From Plebeiibacterium marinum (GTDB lineage: Bacteria > Bacteroidota > Bacteroidia > Bacteroidales > Marinilabiliaceae), in assembly GCF_026013615.1 (NCBI RefSeq), contig NZ_JAPDPI010000009.1, positions 1 through 64,000 of the forward strand: DNA of 64,000 bases. The letters are read 5' to 3'. The position numbers were made by a program, and so were the translations under genes. Shown piece by piece: positions 17,663 to 27,176 of the stretch. Below the pieces are notes generated by a model. It did no database searches, had not been told where the DNA came from, and was given only the letters and a program-made list of their open reading frames with translations. The stretch's first letter is position 1; the number at the start of each line of letters is the position of its first letter.

Positions 17663-19735
17663 TTACATGGCTTCATAACCAGATATATCAGATTCAATTT
17701 TGCCAAAATCAATATTAACCCCCTCATTGTTCCTCACTTCTTTCATAGCTTCTTTGCCATTTCCATTACCATTTCCGTTTCCATTCCCATATGCCTTAGG
17801 CTTAGCTATATGATGGTTATATGATGGAGCCTTTTTCCTCCAACTGTTATCTGAATCATTAATTGTAAAAAACTGGGTAATACCTTCGAGATCGGCAGCC
17901 TGTGCAGCCATTTCCTCAGAACTTCCTGCCATCTCTTCGGAAGAAGATGCATTTTGCTGCGTAACCATACTTAGCTGTTGAATGGCCATATTCACCTGGT
18001 TTACCCCTGCCTCCTGCTCTCTACTTGCCGATGCAATTTCCTCAACCAAACGTGAAGTTTCCTGTATATCAGGCACAATAGACTTGAGCATCTCATTTGA
18101 ACCTTCAGTCATTTTTAGCCCTTTCTCTGCAAGCGCTACAATTTCACTTGCTGCCAGCTGACTTCTCTCTGCCAGTTTACGCACCTCAGCAGCTACTACA
18201 GCAAAACCTCTTCCCTGGTCACCGGCTCGGGCTGCTTCCACAGCTGCATTGATAGCCAAAAGGTCTGTTTTTTCGGCAATCTCCACCACCACATTAATCT
18301 TTGCAAAAATATCGCGTACAGCCTGCATACTATCCTCAGAAGCTACTGCCACCTGTTCTGCAGCATTAGAAGACTTTCCTGACATATCCATTGTTTTAAT
18401 GGCATTCGCTGTATTTTGCTGAATATTGGCCGCCATCTCTTCCATAGAAGAGGATACCTCTTCGGCTGCAGCTGCCTGTTCACTAACACCAGAAGAAATT
18501 TGCTGAGCCCCTGAACTTAATTGCTGACTGGCACCAGAAATATTGTCTGCTCCTGTTTTAATATCTCCTACAATTTCTTTTAATCGTTTCACCATTTGGC
18601 GGAGCGAGTGGGCCAATTCACCAATTTCATCCTTTTGATCAACATCAACCGTACTCGTTAAATCTCCTTTTGCTACACTATTTGCAAACTTTACCGACTT
18701 ATTTATAGGCGATAATAGACTGTTGGTGATAAATATTGAAAGAAAAATAGCTAATATGGAGGCAACTACAATAAAGATAATAACTCCTGCCCGGGTACCC
18801 CTGGCTTCACTCACCATGGCCTCATCTGTTAATATATGATCTTCTGAGCCCTCTATAATCTCATCAAAAACTTTACCCACACTAGCCAAATGAACCATTG
18901 TCTCATTCTGGAATATACTATTGGCTTGAGTCATCCCACTTAGCTGACTTTCCGACCAGGTACCCAACGATTCCAGTTTTGACTGTACGTTTTTAGCTTT
19001 TAACGACAGATTATTAGCAAAAAATGCCTTTGCTGCCTCACGGTCATTATTTTTAAGATAGATTTCTGCCTGGTTCACACTAGTATGAAGTTCTTCATGT
19101 GCTTCTTCAATTTCAATAAAATAGCTATTTGTTTCAGGATAGTCAGTTTTTAATTCCGAAATTTCTTCTGAGTTCAGCCATTTACCAAAACTGCAAACAC
19201 TTGGGTCTTTGACCACATCTATAGTTTTGCCAGAGTTTATATAAATAGCATCTTTTACATTTGATAACCACTTTTCATGATCAATGATAGCTTGTTTGAG
19301 CCGCAAGGATACATGCCAGTCAATTTGCTTAAAAACCTCGTTAATTTTAATTGCCGACTTATGCAATTCTTCATGAGGGGTTTCAATCTCATCAAATAAC
19401 GATTTTAGCTCAGGGGCAAGATTTTCAGCCTGTTGCCGACCTTCTCCATAATACCATTTCCCAAAAGCACATTTATGATGGTCAGTTTCCACGTGTAACT
19501 CTTTAACATTGTTGTCGGTCAACAATTTATTTACATCATTGGCCCATAACAAATGGTCCACATATCTTTCTTCAAGTTGAGCTCTCAGTTTATTGCCATC
19601 TATAACTTCATTGGCATCTTTTAAAATGGCATTTATTCCGAATAAAGCCCATACCCCTGTAACGATCATTACAGCTATAATAATTCCAAATGCCAAAGCA
19701 AATTTTCGTCCCAGTTTAAAATCATTCCATTTCAT
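17663..19735 (-). CDS. Chemoreceptor with twin CZB zinc-binding domains
   Basis: A 690-residue methyl-accepting chemotaxis protein. Membrane helices are at ~12-33 and ~316-340. Between them are two consecutive CZB modules. CZB1 has His61, HHKCAFGKWYYGEG with Cys89, and PHEELH. CZB2 has DHEKWL near 153, DPSVCSFGKW with Cys181, and AHEELH. HAMP follows (~338-392), then the signalling domain with tip EKTDLLAINAAVEAARAGDQ. CZB modules use 3 His/1 Cys for zinc and sense zinc or hypochlorite in studied cases. The placement here between membrane helices would make them periplasmic. Near the C-terminus is a GN dipeptide run (YGNGNGNGNGNGK). Confidence 0.92.
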   Translation of the reverse strand: MKWNDFKLGRKFALAFGIIIAVMIVTGVWALFGINAILKDANEVIDGNKLRAQLEERYVDHLLWANDVNKLLTDNNVKELHVETDHHKCAFGKWYYGEGRQQAENLAPELKSLFDEIETPHEELHKSAIKINEVFKQIDWHVSLRLKQAIIDHEKWLSNVKDAIYINSGKTIDVVKDPSVCSFGKWLNSEEISELKTDYPETNSYFIEIEEAHEELHTSVNQAEIYLKNNDREAAKAFFANNLSLKAKNVQSKLESLGTWSESQLSGMTQANSIFQNETMVHLASVGKVFDEIIEGSEDHILTDEAMVSEARGTRAGVIIFIVVASILAIFLSIFITNSLLSPINKSVKFANSVAKGDLTSTVDVDQKDEIGELAHSLRQMVKRLKEIVGDIKTGADNISGASQQLSSGAQQISSGVSEQAAAAEEVSSSMEEMAANIQQNTANAIKTMDMSGKSSNAAEQVAVASEDSMQAVRDIFAKINVVVEIAEKTDLLAINAAVEAARAGDQGRGFAVVAAEVRKLAERSQLAASEIVALAEKGLKMTEGSNEMLKSIVPDIQETSRLVEEIASASREQEAGVNQVNMAIQQLSMVTQQNASSSEEMAGSSEEMAAQAADLEGITQFFTINDSDNSWRKKAPSYNHHIAKPKAYGNGNGNGNGNGKEAMKEVRNNEGVNIDFGKIESDISGYEAM

Positions 19736-19769
19736 AGTGGTATATAGTTATGTTGTTATTGTTGAGTTT

Positions 19770-20279
19770 CTATGGTTCTAATGTTTCCTTCACTTCGGAA
19801 GCTATTTTTTGCAGTTCAATAATTTCGCGGCTTGCCATAACCTCTTCAAGATTTATAAGCATTATAAATTTACCGTTACGGTGGATAACCCCATGGATAT
19901 AATTTGAATTATAACTTTGTCCCACTTCAGGCACCGGTTTAATTTCCTCTTCGGATATTTCTATCACATCAACAACTTTATCTGATTGTGCCCCAATGAT
20001 ATTATCCTGGTTATTAAAGTTCAGGCTCAAAACTATAACAACAAACTTTTCATTCTCTGAATAATCAACAAGGTCAAATTTTAACCGGGTATTAACTACG
20101 GGTATTACATTTCCCCTAAAGTTTACAACTCCTGAAATGGCCTCCGGGGCCTTTGGCAAGGCTGTTATGGTATGTTCCTCTCCGGTTTCAATTATTTCCA
20201 GTACCTTATGTACACTTACTGCAAATAATTCATCCTGAAGCTTGAATAGTAAATATGACTCTTTTGATTTCGTTTCCAT
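19770..20279 (-). CDS. cheW: Chemotaxis coupling protein CheW
   Basis: A 169-residue adaptor linking chemoreceptor tips to CheA. The frame is open to 20384, but ATG 20279 gives METKSKESYLLFKLQDELFAV, the usual CheW beginning, and removes an unrelated hydrophobic extension. Family signatures are VHKVLEIIE, LPKAPEAISGVVNFRGNVIPVVN and VDVIEISEEEIKPVP. It is the first gene of the cheW-receptor-cheA set; the receptor begins 34 bp downstream. Confidence 0.93.
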   Translation of the reverse strand: METKSKESYLLFKLQDELFAVSVHKVLEIIETGEEHTITALPKAPEAISGVVNFRGNVIPVVNTRLKFDLVDYSENEKFVVIVLSLNFNNQDNIIGAQSDKVVDVIEISEEEIKPVPEVGQSYNSNYIHGVIHRNGKFIMLINLEEVMASREIIELQKIASEVKETLEP

Positions 20280-20671
20280 TTTAAAATATGTTGTTGAAAT
20301 AACCTGAATCAAAAGTAAAGACGCCATAAAGAATTTAACAGACGTTTTAAGGCTGATTGCAAATAAACTATTGTAGGGTTGCAAATAATATAAAAATACC
20401 GTATTTTCATTTGCCTTGTTTTAAGCCTTTTACAAGAGGTTTTTTTTAGCTATATATTCATTGAGTCAGTTTTTCAATGGTTTATGTTGGTTTTTTTGTG
20501 TGATGGGGGAAATGATATATAGCACAAAAGAATCAATATTTAGCAACCCTTTTGGGGGATGCAAAAAAGATAAAGTACTAATTAAAATTTGGATAACTGA
20601 TAATTTGAAACCAAGCCATAACTTTTGCGTATGGCTAAATCCAATTAATAAAAAACTAGAACCCGAAAAAT
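20280..20671. other. Divergent intergenic region
   Basis: 392 bp separate cheW (minus) from the REC-PAS kinase (plus). It must hold both promoters, but no clean TTTG/TAnnTTTG pair was found on either strand. Short open frames within it show no recognisable protein features. Confidence 0.5.
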
Positions 20672-22123
20672 ATGCAAGGTATTGCAAAAGATATTGTTTT
20701 AATTATTGAAGAAGAACCAGGTAGTGCAAAGCTCTACTCCCTCATTTTCCGAAACGAGCCCTTTGATATATTGTATGCCACCAGCATATCAGGAGCAAAG
20801 GAAATAATGGAAGAGGTGCCTGTTAAAATCATCATCTCTGACATAATAAATTTAAGAGGCGATATTGTAGAATTCTTTGAACACATTGAATTCACCAACC
20901 CTCTTATCAAACGAATAATCATCAGTGACTACATTGATTCAAACATTGTTTCAGATGCCGTAAACAGAGGGCGCATATACAACTATATGCGAAAACCCAT
21001 AGATCCTAAAAAACTCATTGTTACGGTTAAAAACGCACTCAACCAGTACAATCTGGCTAAACACAACGAACAATTGCTTTTGGACTTAAGAAAAAAGAAC
21101 GTTGAGTTACACAAAACACTAAAAGAACTATCCGCAGAAGAGGAGAAATTCAGGAATTTGTTCAATTCCAGTGCTGATCCCATTATTATAATTGCTCCTT
21201 CTGGAAAAGTATTGCTGACCAACACAAGGGCAAAAGCAATTTGCAATAATTTTCATTCATCCTGCGAAGATGCCAACATATTCAATGTAATCTATTCTGA
21301 CACCCCCGTTAGTTTAAAAAGTTACATATCAGATCAGACCAGGGATATTGATCAAACAATTGAAGTATTCATGGAATCGATGGACACGGACAAAATATTG
21401 TATTTTGAGCTTAAAGCATATCCCCTAAAATATAAATTCAAGCACTCCACAGGAATTATATTACGCGACATCAGCCTAAAAAAAGAGCTGGAAAACAAAG
21501 TTATCCAAACCATTATCCAAACCGAAGAAAAAGAAAGAAGAAGGTTTGCCCAGGAATTACATGATGGAATTGGGCCATTGCTTTCAACTACAAAACTATA
21601 TCTTCAATGGTTGAACAAGCCCGATTCCAGGGCCGATAAAAAACAGATTGTTTCGAAAATGGAGGAAACACTTGAAGAAACTGTTTTGAGCGTTCGTGAA
21701 ATCTCCAATAATTTAAGTCCTAAAACACTTACAAATTTTGGACTTGGACCGGCACTGCAAAATTTCATCAAACGGATAAGTACGGTGTCAGCAATTGAAT
21801 TTAATTACAACAACAGGCTTAACCAAAGGCTTAATGAACAATTGGAAATTACAATATATCGCCTTATTTGTGAATTAATAAACAACTCTGTAAAACACGC
21901 AGAAGCTCAAAACATAGACATTGAAATTATTAAAAATGAAGAAATTGATATTATTTATAGTGACGACGGAATAGGTTTTAATGTTGAGAAAAAATTGGAA
22001 CAAAATAATGGTGCCGGCTTAATAAATTTAAGCACAAGGGTTTTATCGCTGGGAGGACTATACAATATTGAATCTTCGCCCGGCAATGGCACAAAAGTTT
22101 ATATCAGATTAAATGCGAATTAA
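20672..22123 (+). CDS. Receiver-PAS-NarL-type sensor histidine kinase
   Basis: A 483-residue cytoplasmic kinase. The N-terminal receiver (~5-125) has Asp57 (IISDIIN) and Lys108 (MRKPID); the acidic pocket is EEE rather than the common DD. A coiled linker leads to a PAS domain (~155-270). HisKA_3 carries His297 in ERRRFAQELHDGIGPLL. The HATPase has ELINNSVKHAEAQ, DDGIGF and a GAGLINL glycine loop. The NarL/LuxR regulator gene starts 21 bp after its stop, making this an apparent cognate pair with an upstream phosphate input through the receiver. Confidence 0.9.
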   Translation: MQGIAKDIVLIIEEEPGSAKLYSLIFRNEPFDILYATSISGAKEIMEEVPVKIIISDIINLRGDIVEFFEHIEFTNPLIKRIIISDYIDSNIVSDAVNRGRIYNYMRKPIDPKKLIVTVKNALNQYNLAKHNEQLLLDLRKKNVELHKTLKELSAEEEKFRNLFNSSADPIIIIAPSGKVLLTNTRAKAICNNFHSSCEDANIFNVIYSDTPVSLKSYISDQTRDIDQTIEVFMESMDTDKILYFELKAYPLKYKFKHSTGIILRDISLKKELENKVIQTIIQTEEKERRRFAQELHDGIGPLLSTTKLYLQWLNKPDSRADKKQIVSKMEETLEETVLSVREISNNLSPKTLTNFGLGPALQNFIKRISTVSAIEFNYNNRLNQRLNEQLEITIYRLICELINNSVKHAEAQNIDIEIIKNEEIDIIYSDDGIGFNVEKKLEQNNGAGLINLSTRVLSLGGLYNIESSPGNGTKVYIRLNAN

Positions 22124-22144
22124 TAATAATATAATACAGGAAAT

Positions 22145-22792
22145 ATGTCAAAGGCAAAGTTATTTATTGTAGATGATCACCTTATTTTCAGGGAAGGTTT
22201 AAGAAACCTGATTGAGCTTGAAGGAATAGGCAAGGTAGTGGGGGAATCAAGCAATGGGAAGGACTTTTTGAACAAGATTGACAATATTGAAGCAGACCTG
22301 GTTCTGATGGATATATCAATGCCTGTAATGAACGGCATAGATGCAACAAAACAGGCCGTAGAAAACAATCCGGATTTAAAGGTTATGGCCTTATCCATGA
22401 ATGGAGATGAAGAATATTATTACAAAATGATAGAAGCCGGTGCCAAAGGATTTCTATTAAAAGATAGTGGCATTAAGGAGATAGAACAAGCGATAAAAAC
22501 GGTTATAGATGGCGATTCATATTTCTCAAACGAACTACTTCGCAGGATAATAACCAACTTGAGCAAGCCTGACAATAAAGGGAAAGACATAAGTTCCATC
22601 CTTTCTAAAAGAGAGATTGAGGTTTTAGTTGAAATCTGCAACGGATTAACTAATGAAGAAATTGCAGACAAACTTTTTATCAGTGCACAAACAGTTAAAG
22701 GTCATAGAAGTAATTTGTTGTCGAAAACAAATTGCCGAAACAGTGCAAGCCTTGTGATGTATGCGGTTAAAAACAAGATTGTAGCCTTTTAA
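22145..22792 (+). CDS. NarL/LuxR-family response regulator
   Basis: A 215-residue regulator. The receiver domain has acidic pocket DD10-11, phosphorylation site Asp56 (LVLMDISMP) and conserved Lys in FLLKDSG. The C-terminal LuxR helix-turn-helix (~150-212) has SKREIEVLVEICNGLTNEEI and FISAQTVKGHRSNLLSK. It sits 21 bp downstream of the HisKA_3 kinase, the canonical partner type. Targets are unknown. Confidence 0.93.
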   Translation: MSKAKLFIVDDHLIFREGLRNLIELEGIGKVVGESSNGKDFLNKIDNIEADLVLMDISMPVMNGIDATKQAVENNPDLKVMALSMNGDEEYYYKMIEAGAKGFLLKDSGIKEIEQAIKTVIDGDSYFSNELLRRIITNLSKPDNKGKDISSILSKREIEVLVEICNGLTNEEIADKLFISAQTVKGHRSNLLSKTNCRNSASLVMYAVKNKIVAF

Positions 22793-22895
22793 TTTCAGAC
22801 ATAGCTACAAACCCATTCATATTGAGGGGTCATTGTGATAAAATTCACTATGATACACAATATGTATTAGCAAACTCCTAACAATAATTTGATAC

Positions 22896-25800
22896 ATGGA
22901 ATTATTAAAACCTGGATGGGACAGGCAGATGCAGCTTATAAATAAAATTGCTAATTCCTCCTGTTCCTTTCTAGCTAAAGCCTGCGATAATCAATTTGAA
23001 ATTATCTCTTCTACTAATTGCATTTCGGTCAACACCAGAGAAGGAGCTTTATTAAATAGTAGTGAATATGCTTTGAATGAGGTATTGTCAAAAAACTCCT
23101 TACCCATTTCAAGTTATATTACTTCCAGGGACGATAAGTATCAATCTTTCTTAACTGTTGCAATAATAACAAACGACGATATGGCCTGGGGAGCCATTGT
23201 GCTATTAAAAGAAGACCGCATTTTGTTTGACTATGAAGCGGAAAAGGACGTATTGCTTTTTGCTCAGATAATTGCCGATCAAATCAACCTGCATCAGGTT
23301 AACAACTCATTAAATTCGGATAAGGAATACCTTATTAAAGACCAGGTAATATCTTACTTTTTTAATAAGATGCTGGTTGTTCCATGGTGTTTGGAATATA
23401 AAACCGGAAACTTTACATACATCGGAAATCAGGGAAAAAAGATTTTGGGATATGATAGTAAAAACTGGAAAACTATACATGACTGGAGTAAATGCATCCA
23501 TCCGGAAGACCGTGAACGAATAACAAATCTTTTTCAATCCAACAGCAAAAAGGGAAAAGATCATTTTTTTGAATATCGGTTAGTCAAAAAAAACGGAGAT
23601 ATTATTTGGATACGCCACCTCGTAAAAGCGATAAATACAAATGACAATAACAGTTATGAACTCACTGGCTTATTTATTGATATAACATCAATTAAAGAAA
23701 ATGAGCAACATTTAACCGCACTAAACAACCAGTTAAAGTACATCCTTAATGCCACAAATACTTTTTTAAGCATTGTTGATAACAATGACCATATCATCTT
23801 CCACAGCCATGAAGATATCAAAAAGATAAATGTCAAATGCTACCAACACTTTGCCAACAGGCAAACCAGGTGTACTGAATGCCCTTTGCGAAATATGGAA
23901 AAAACCAAAAGTATTTTTTATGATGAGATCAACCATAAAACTTATCAGGTAACCGCCTTTCCGTTTGAAGTTGCAAAAGATATCTGGCATATGGCTGAGG
24001 TAAGAATTGACATAACAGACAGGATAGAGCGTGAAAATGAAATTGTATCTTTAAAAAAGATGTTGGAATTCAACATGGAAGCCGGGAATATAGGATACTT
24101 TGAATATAATTTTAAAGAGAACACCATAAAAAGCAATAACGTTTTCAACACGATAACCGGATATAATTTTAACGGTGAACCTATACAATTTGAATGGTTG
24201 CTTTCTCGCTTTCATCCTGACGATGTTCACACAGTTATTGATTACTTTGCTAAAGCCCAAAAAGGATCAAGACTAAACTTTGAGTGCCGGATATTACATG
24301 CAGACAACAAATATATATGGATAAGTTATTCAGGACAGATTGTTTCCTATAATAGAGCTGAAGGCAAACCTCTGTCCATTGCCGGTATAATTAAGGAAAT
24401 AACCTCATCCAAACAACTCCTTCAAGATCTGGTTTTTGAAAGAAACAAAAGTCTGAAGGCAAGTGAAGCAAAATCTGCTTTTTTAGCAAACATGTCGCAT
24501 GAAATCAGAACCCCAATGAATGCCATTATCGGTTTTACAGAATTACTTGGGAAACACGTAACAGAACCACCATACAATGATTTTTTAAACTCCATAAAAA
24601 ACAGTGGAAAAGTATTGTTATCGCTTATTAATGACCTACTCGACTTTGAAAAGATAGAAGCAGGTAAGATGCTTATCAACAAAGAGTGGATCAATTTTAC
24701 TCAACTAGTAGCTGAAATAAAAAACACCTTCAGTGTTTTAGCCAATGAAAAACAAATAGCCCTATTAATAAAGCCTGGAGAAAATTTTCCCCAGAAAATA
24801 TATATTGACTATCTGAAGATCAACCAGATTCTTCTAAACCTGGTTAACAATGCATTAAAGTTTACCCATGAGGGTTCAATAACCATAAAATATGGGTTTT
24901 CATTTTATGACAATGACCAGGAGGGGGTATTATCATTTACCGTTTCTGATACAGGCATAGGCATTCCGGAGAATAAAAGGACACACATTTTTGAACCTTT
25001 TATGCAAGGGGAAAAATCTACCGAGAAAAACTATCAGGGTACCGGGCTGGGCTTGTCTATTGTGCAAAAAATTGTACACACTATGGGAGGTAATATAGCA
25101 CTAACAAGTGAAAGAGACAAAGGCAGTACTTTTTCTATATTAATTCCGGATATTCAATGCTCTCAAGACTTTGCCGAAGAAGATAGCATTGACATCAATG
25201 ATAATTATAATATAAGTTTTAATAATGAACTCATTCTGATAGCAGATTCAATTCAATTAAACAGAGAAGTACTATATGCCATGTGCAGGAGTATCAATTT
25301 TACCTGTCTATCAGTTTCTTCCGGAACTGAAGTATTGGAGCACCTGGCCAGCAGTGATGTAAAGCTGGTAATTATGGATATGGACATAGATGAAAAAGAA
25401 CCATTCCACACGATAAAAAAAATCCGGAACAATGAAAAAACAAAAGATATTCCGGTTATAGCCATCTCTACAAGTCAAACTTACACCCAGGTAAAAAAAG
25501 CTTATCAAAATGATTTTTCCGGCTTTCTATCAAAGCCAATAGTAGAAGCTAAATTAGTTCGTGAATTAGAAAAGTATTTCACCCCCTTAAATATGAATCT
25601 CAAAGAATCAATACATAATAATCCAATTAATTTTTCCGGCATGATGCCTGACAAACACAATGTGGTAAAAAATATATTCATCAATAGATTAATTCCTGTC
25701 TGGAGCGAACTGAGTGAGATCCTTTCCTCGGAAAACCTTAATATATTCACTAAGGAACTTAACGAACTGTTAAATGATAATGAATGGCCCGACTTAAGTA

Positions 25801-25916
25801 TATACACCCAAAAACTGGAAACAGCTATAAAATCATATGACTTTGAGGCCATACAAAATTTAATTGCCTCCTTTAATACATTTATTCAAAAAGTAAACCC
25901 CGAACACCTACCATAA
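22896..25916 (+). CDS. Hybrid histidine kinase with multiple PAS domains
   Basis: A 1006-residue soluble kinase. Residues ~1-145 are GAF-like, followed by PAS/PAC at ~160-275. A second PAS (~280-385) carries the Cys set C315, C326, C329 (KCY, then CTECP), and a third PAS lies at ~390-505. HisKA has His535 in ANMSHEIRTPMN, and the HATPase has NLVNNALKFTHEG, DTGIGIPEN and GTGLGLSIV. A C-terminal receiver has Asp828 (IMDMD) and FLSKPI. A ~100-residue tail follows. The C-x10-C-x2-C-P cluster could hold a metal or be redox-active. A second hybrid kinase follows 28 bp downstream. Confidence 0.88.
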   Translation: MELLKPGWDRQMQLINKIANSSCSFLAKACDNQFEIISSTNCISVNTREGALLNSSEYALNEVLSKNSLPISSYITSRDDKYQSFLTVAIITNDDMAWGAIVLLKEDRILFDYEAEKDVLLFAQIIADQINLHQVNNSLNSDKEYLIKDQVISYFFNKMLVVPWCLEYKTGNFTYIGNQGKKILGYDSKNWKTIHDWSKCIHPEDRERITNLFQSNSKKGKDHFFEYRLVKKNGDIIWIRHLVKAINTNDNNSYELTGLFIDITSIKENEQHLTALNNQLKYILNATNTFLSIVDNNDHIIFHSHEDIKKINVKCYQHFANRQTRCTECPLRNMEKTKSIFYDEINHKTYQVTAFPFEVAKDIWHMAEVRIDITDRIERENEIVSLKKMLEFNMEAGNIGYFEYNFKENTIKSNNVFNTITGYNFNGEPIQFEWLLSRFHPDDVHTVIDYFAKAQKGSRLNFECRILHADNKYIWISYSGQIVSYNRAEGKPLSIAGIIKEITSSKQLLQDLVFERNKSLKASEAKSAFLANMSHEIRTPMNAIIGFTELLGKHVTEPPYNDFLNSIKNSGKVLLSLINDLLDFEKIEAGKMLINKEWINFTQLVAEIKNTFSVLANEKQIALLIKPGENFPQKIYIDYLKINQILLNLVNNALKFTHEGSITIKYGFSFYDNDQEGVLSFTVSDTGIGIPENKRTHIFEPFMQGEKSTEKNYQGTGLGLSIVQKIVHTMGGNIALTSERDKGSTFSILIPDIQCSQDFAEEDSIDINDNYNISFNNELILIADSIQLNREVLYAMCRSINFTCLSVSSGTEVLEHLASSDVKLVIMDMDIDEKEPFHTIKKIRNNEKTKDIPVIAISTSQTYTQVKKAYQNDFSGFLSKPIVEAKLVRELEKYFTPLNMNLKESIHNNPINFSGMMPDKHNVVKNIFINRLIPVWSELSEILSSENLNIFTKELNELLNDNEWPDLSIYTQKLETAIKSYDFEAIQNLIASFNTFIQKVNPEHLP

Positions 25917-25944
25917 CCCTAAACTCATAATATAAAAATCGACT

Positions 25945-27123
25945 ATGAAAAATAAAGTCCTTGTTGTAGATGACAATCCCAAAAATCTTCAGGTAGTTGC
26001 AGCGCTGTTGGCCGAAAATGACTATTTATTTGAAGTTGCACTAAACGGTAAATCAGCCTTAAAATGGCTCGAAAAAACAAAATTCGATGCCATATTACTT
26101 GATGTAATGATGCCAGAAATGGATGGCTTTGCCACGTGTAAAACAATAAAAGCCGATCCGGAAAATTGCAACATCCCTATAATATTTCTCACTGCCAGTC
26201 ATGATATTGAAAATATAACCCAGGGCTTTGCAAATGGTGGAGTGGATTATATTACAAAACCCTTTAACCAAAGTGAATTATTGGTTAGATTAAATACACA
26301 TATAGAGCTTAAAAAATCAAGAGAAAAAATACTTGATTTAAATGGATGGCTACAATCCGAAATTCAAAAAAAGACAGAAGAAATTACTGAAGCTAATAAT
26401 AATTTGAAGGTGGCATACAATGAACTTAAGAAATTGGATGATGCCAAAACTGATTTCCTGAATACCATAAGCCATGAACTCAGAACCCCATTAAATGGGA
26501 TTGTTGGCTCTATTAACTTGTTGAATTCGTTTGACCACGAGCCTCACATCAAAGAGATCCTGTCTTTATTAAACACCTCGGTTAGCAAGCTTGAAAAATA
26601 CTCTTATACAGCACTGCAAATATCAAACCTCCAACTAAAAGGGGAATCCCAGTTGGCTTTACAGCCTATAGACATACTTCCGATAATAAAAGCCACAATA
26701 CATACTTTAAAGCTGCAATACACGGAAAAATGTCTGGAGGCCTCGGCATCCTGTGCGTGTACAGAGGCCATCGTTAACATCGATCAACAACTATTCAGAA
26801 ATGCATTAACGGCATTACTAGAATGCTCTATAATCTATACTAACAATGGTAATATAAAGGTGGAAACCAATTGCCAATATGGCGTTATCCACATTTCAAT
26901 AACTGATGATGGCAGTTTATATTCAGACAAAGATTTCAAGCACTTTTTTCAATCTGTAAAAAACCAAAATTACCAGTTTGAGCGGAACAATGCCATAGAA
27001 TTATATCTTGCCAAAATCGTATTCTTATTGCATAAAGGAAATATTGAGTTTAACAATAAGGAAGATGGGAAAGGAACCATAACGGTAATATCACTCCCCC
27101 TTGCAAAAGCAAACATCAAATAA
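25945..27123 (+). CDS. Receiver-histidine kinase hybrid
   Basis: A 392-residue protein. The N-terminal receiver has DD9-10 region VDDNPKN, Asp53 in LLDVMMPEMDG and Lys in YITKPF. A coiled-coil linker (~125-170) leads to HisKA with His177 (TISHELRTPLNG) and a divergent HATPase-like region to residue ~390. The ATPase end lacks a clear GTGLGL loop (ELYLAKIVF at that place), so catalytic competence is uncertain. It lies 28 bp downstream of the large hybrid kinase and is probably co-transcribed. Confidence 0.85.
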   Translation: MKNKVLVVDDNPKNLQVVAALLAENDYLFEVALNGKSALKWLEKTKFDAILLDVMMPEMDGFATCKTIKADPENCNIPIIFLTASHDIENITQGFANGGVDYITKPFNQSELLVRLNTHIELKKSREKILDLNGWLQSEIQKKTEEITEANNNLKVAYNELKKLDDAKTDFLNTISHELRTPLNGIVGSINLLNSFDHEPHIKEILSLLNTSVSKLEKYSYTALQISNLQLKGESQLALQPIDILPIIKATIHTLKLQYTEKCLEASASCACTEAIVNIDQQLFRNALTALLECSIIYTNNGNIKVETNCQYGVIHISITDDGSLYSDKDFKHFFQSVKNQNYQFERNNAIELYLAKIVFLLHKGNIEFNNKEDGKGTITVISLPLAKANIK

Positions 27124-27176
27124 AACAACTTTTGAACAGGTAACCGCATAGTGCTAAATCACACATAAAATTAATA

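Noticed and set aside
20461-20709. An 82-codon plus-strand frame upstream of the REC-PAS kinase
   Set aside because: It overlaps the kinase start, has no recognisable features and no promoter; likely chance.
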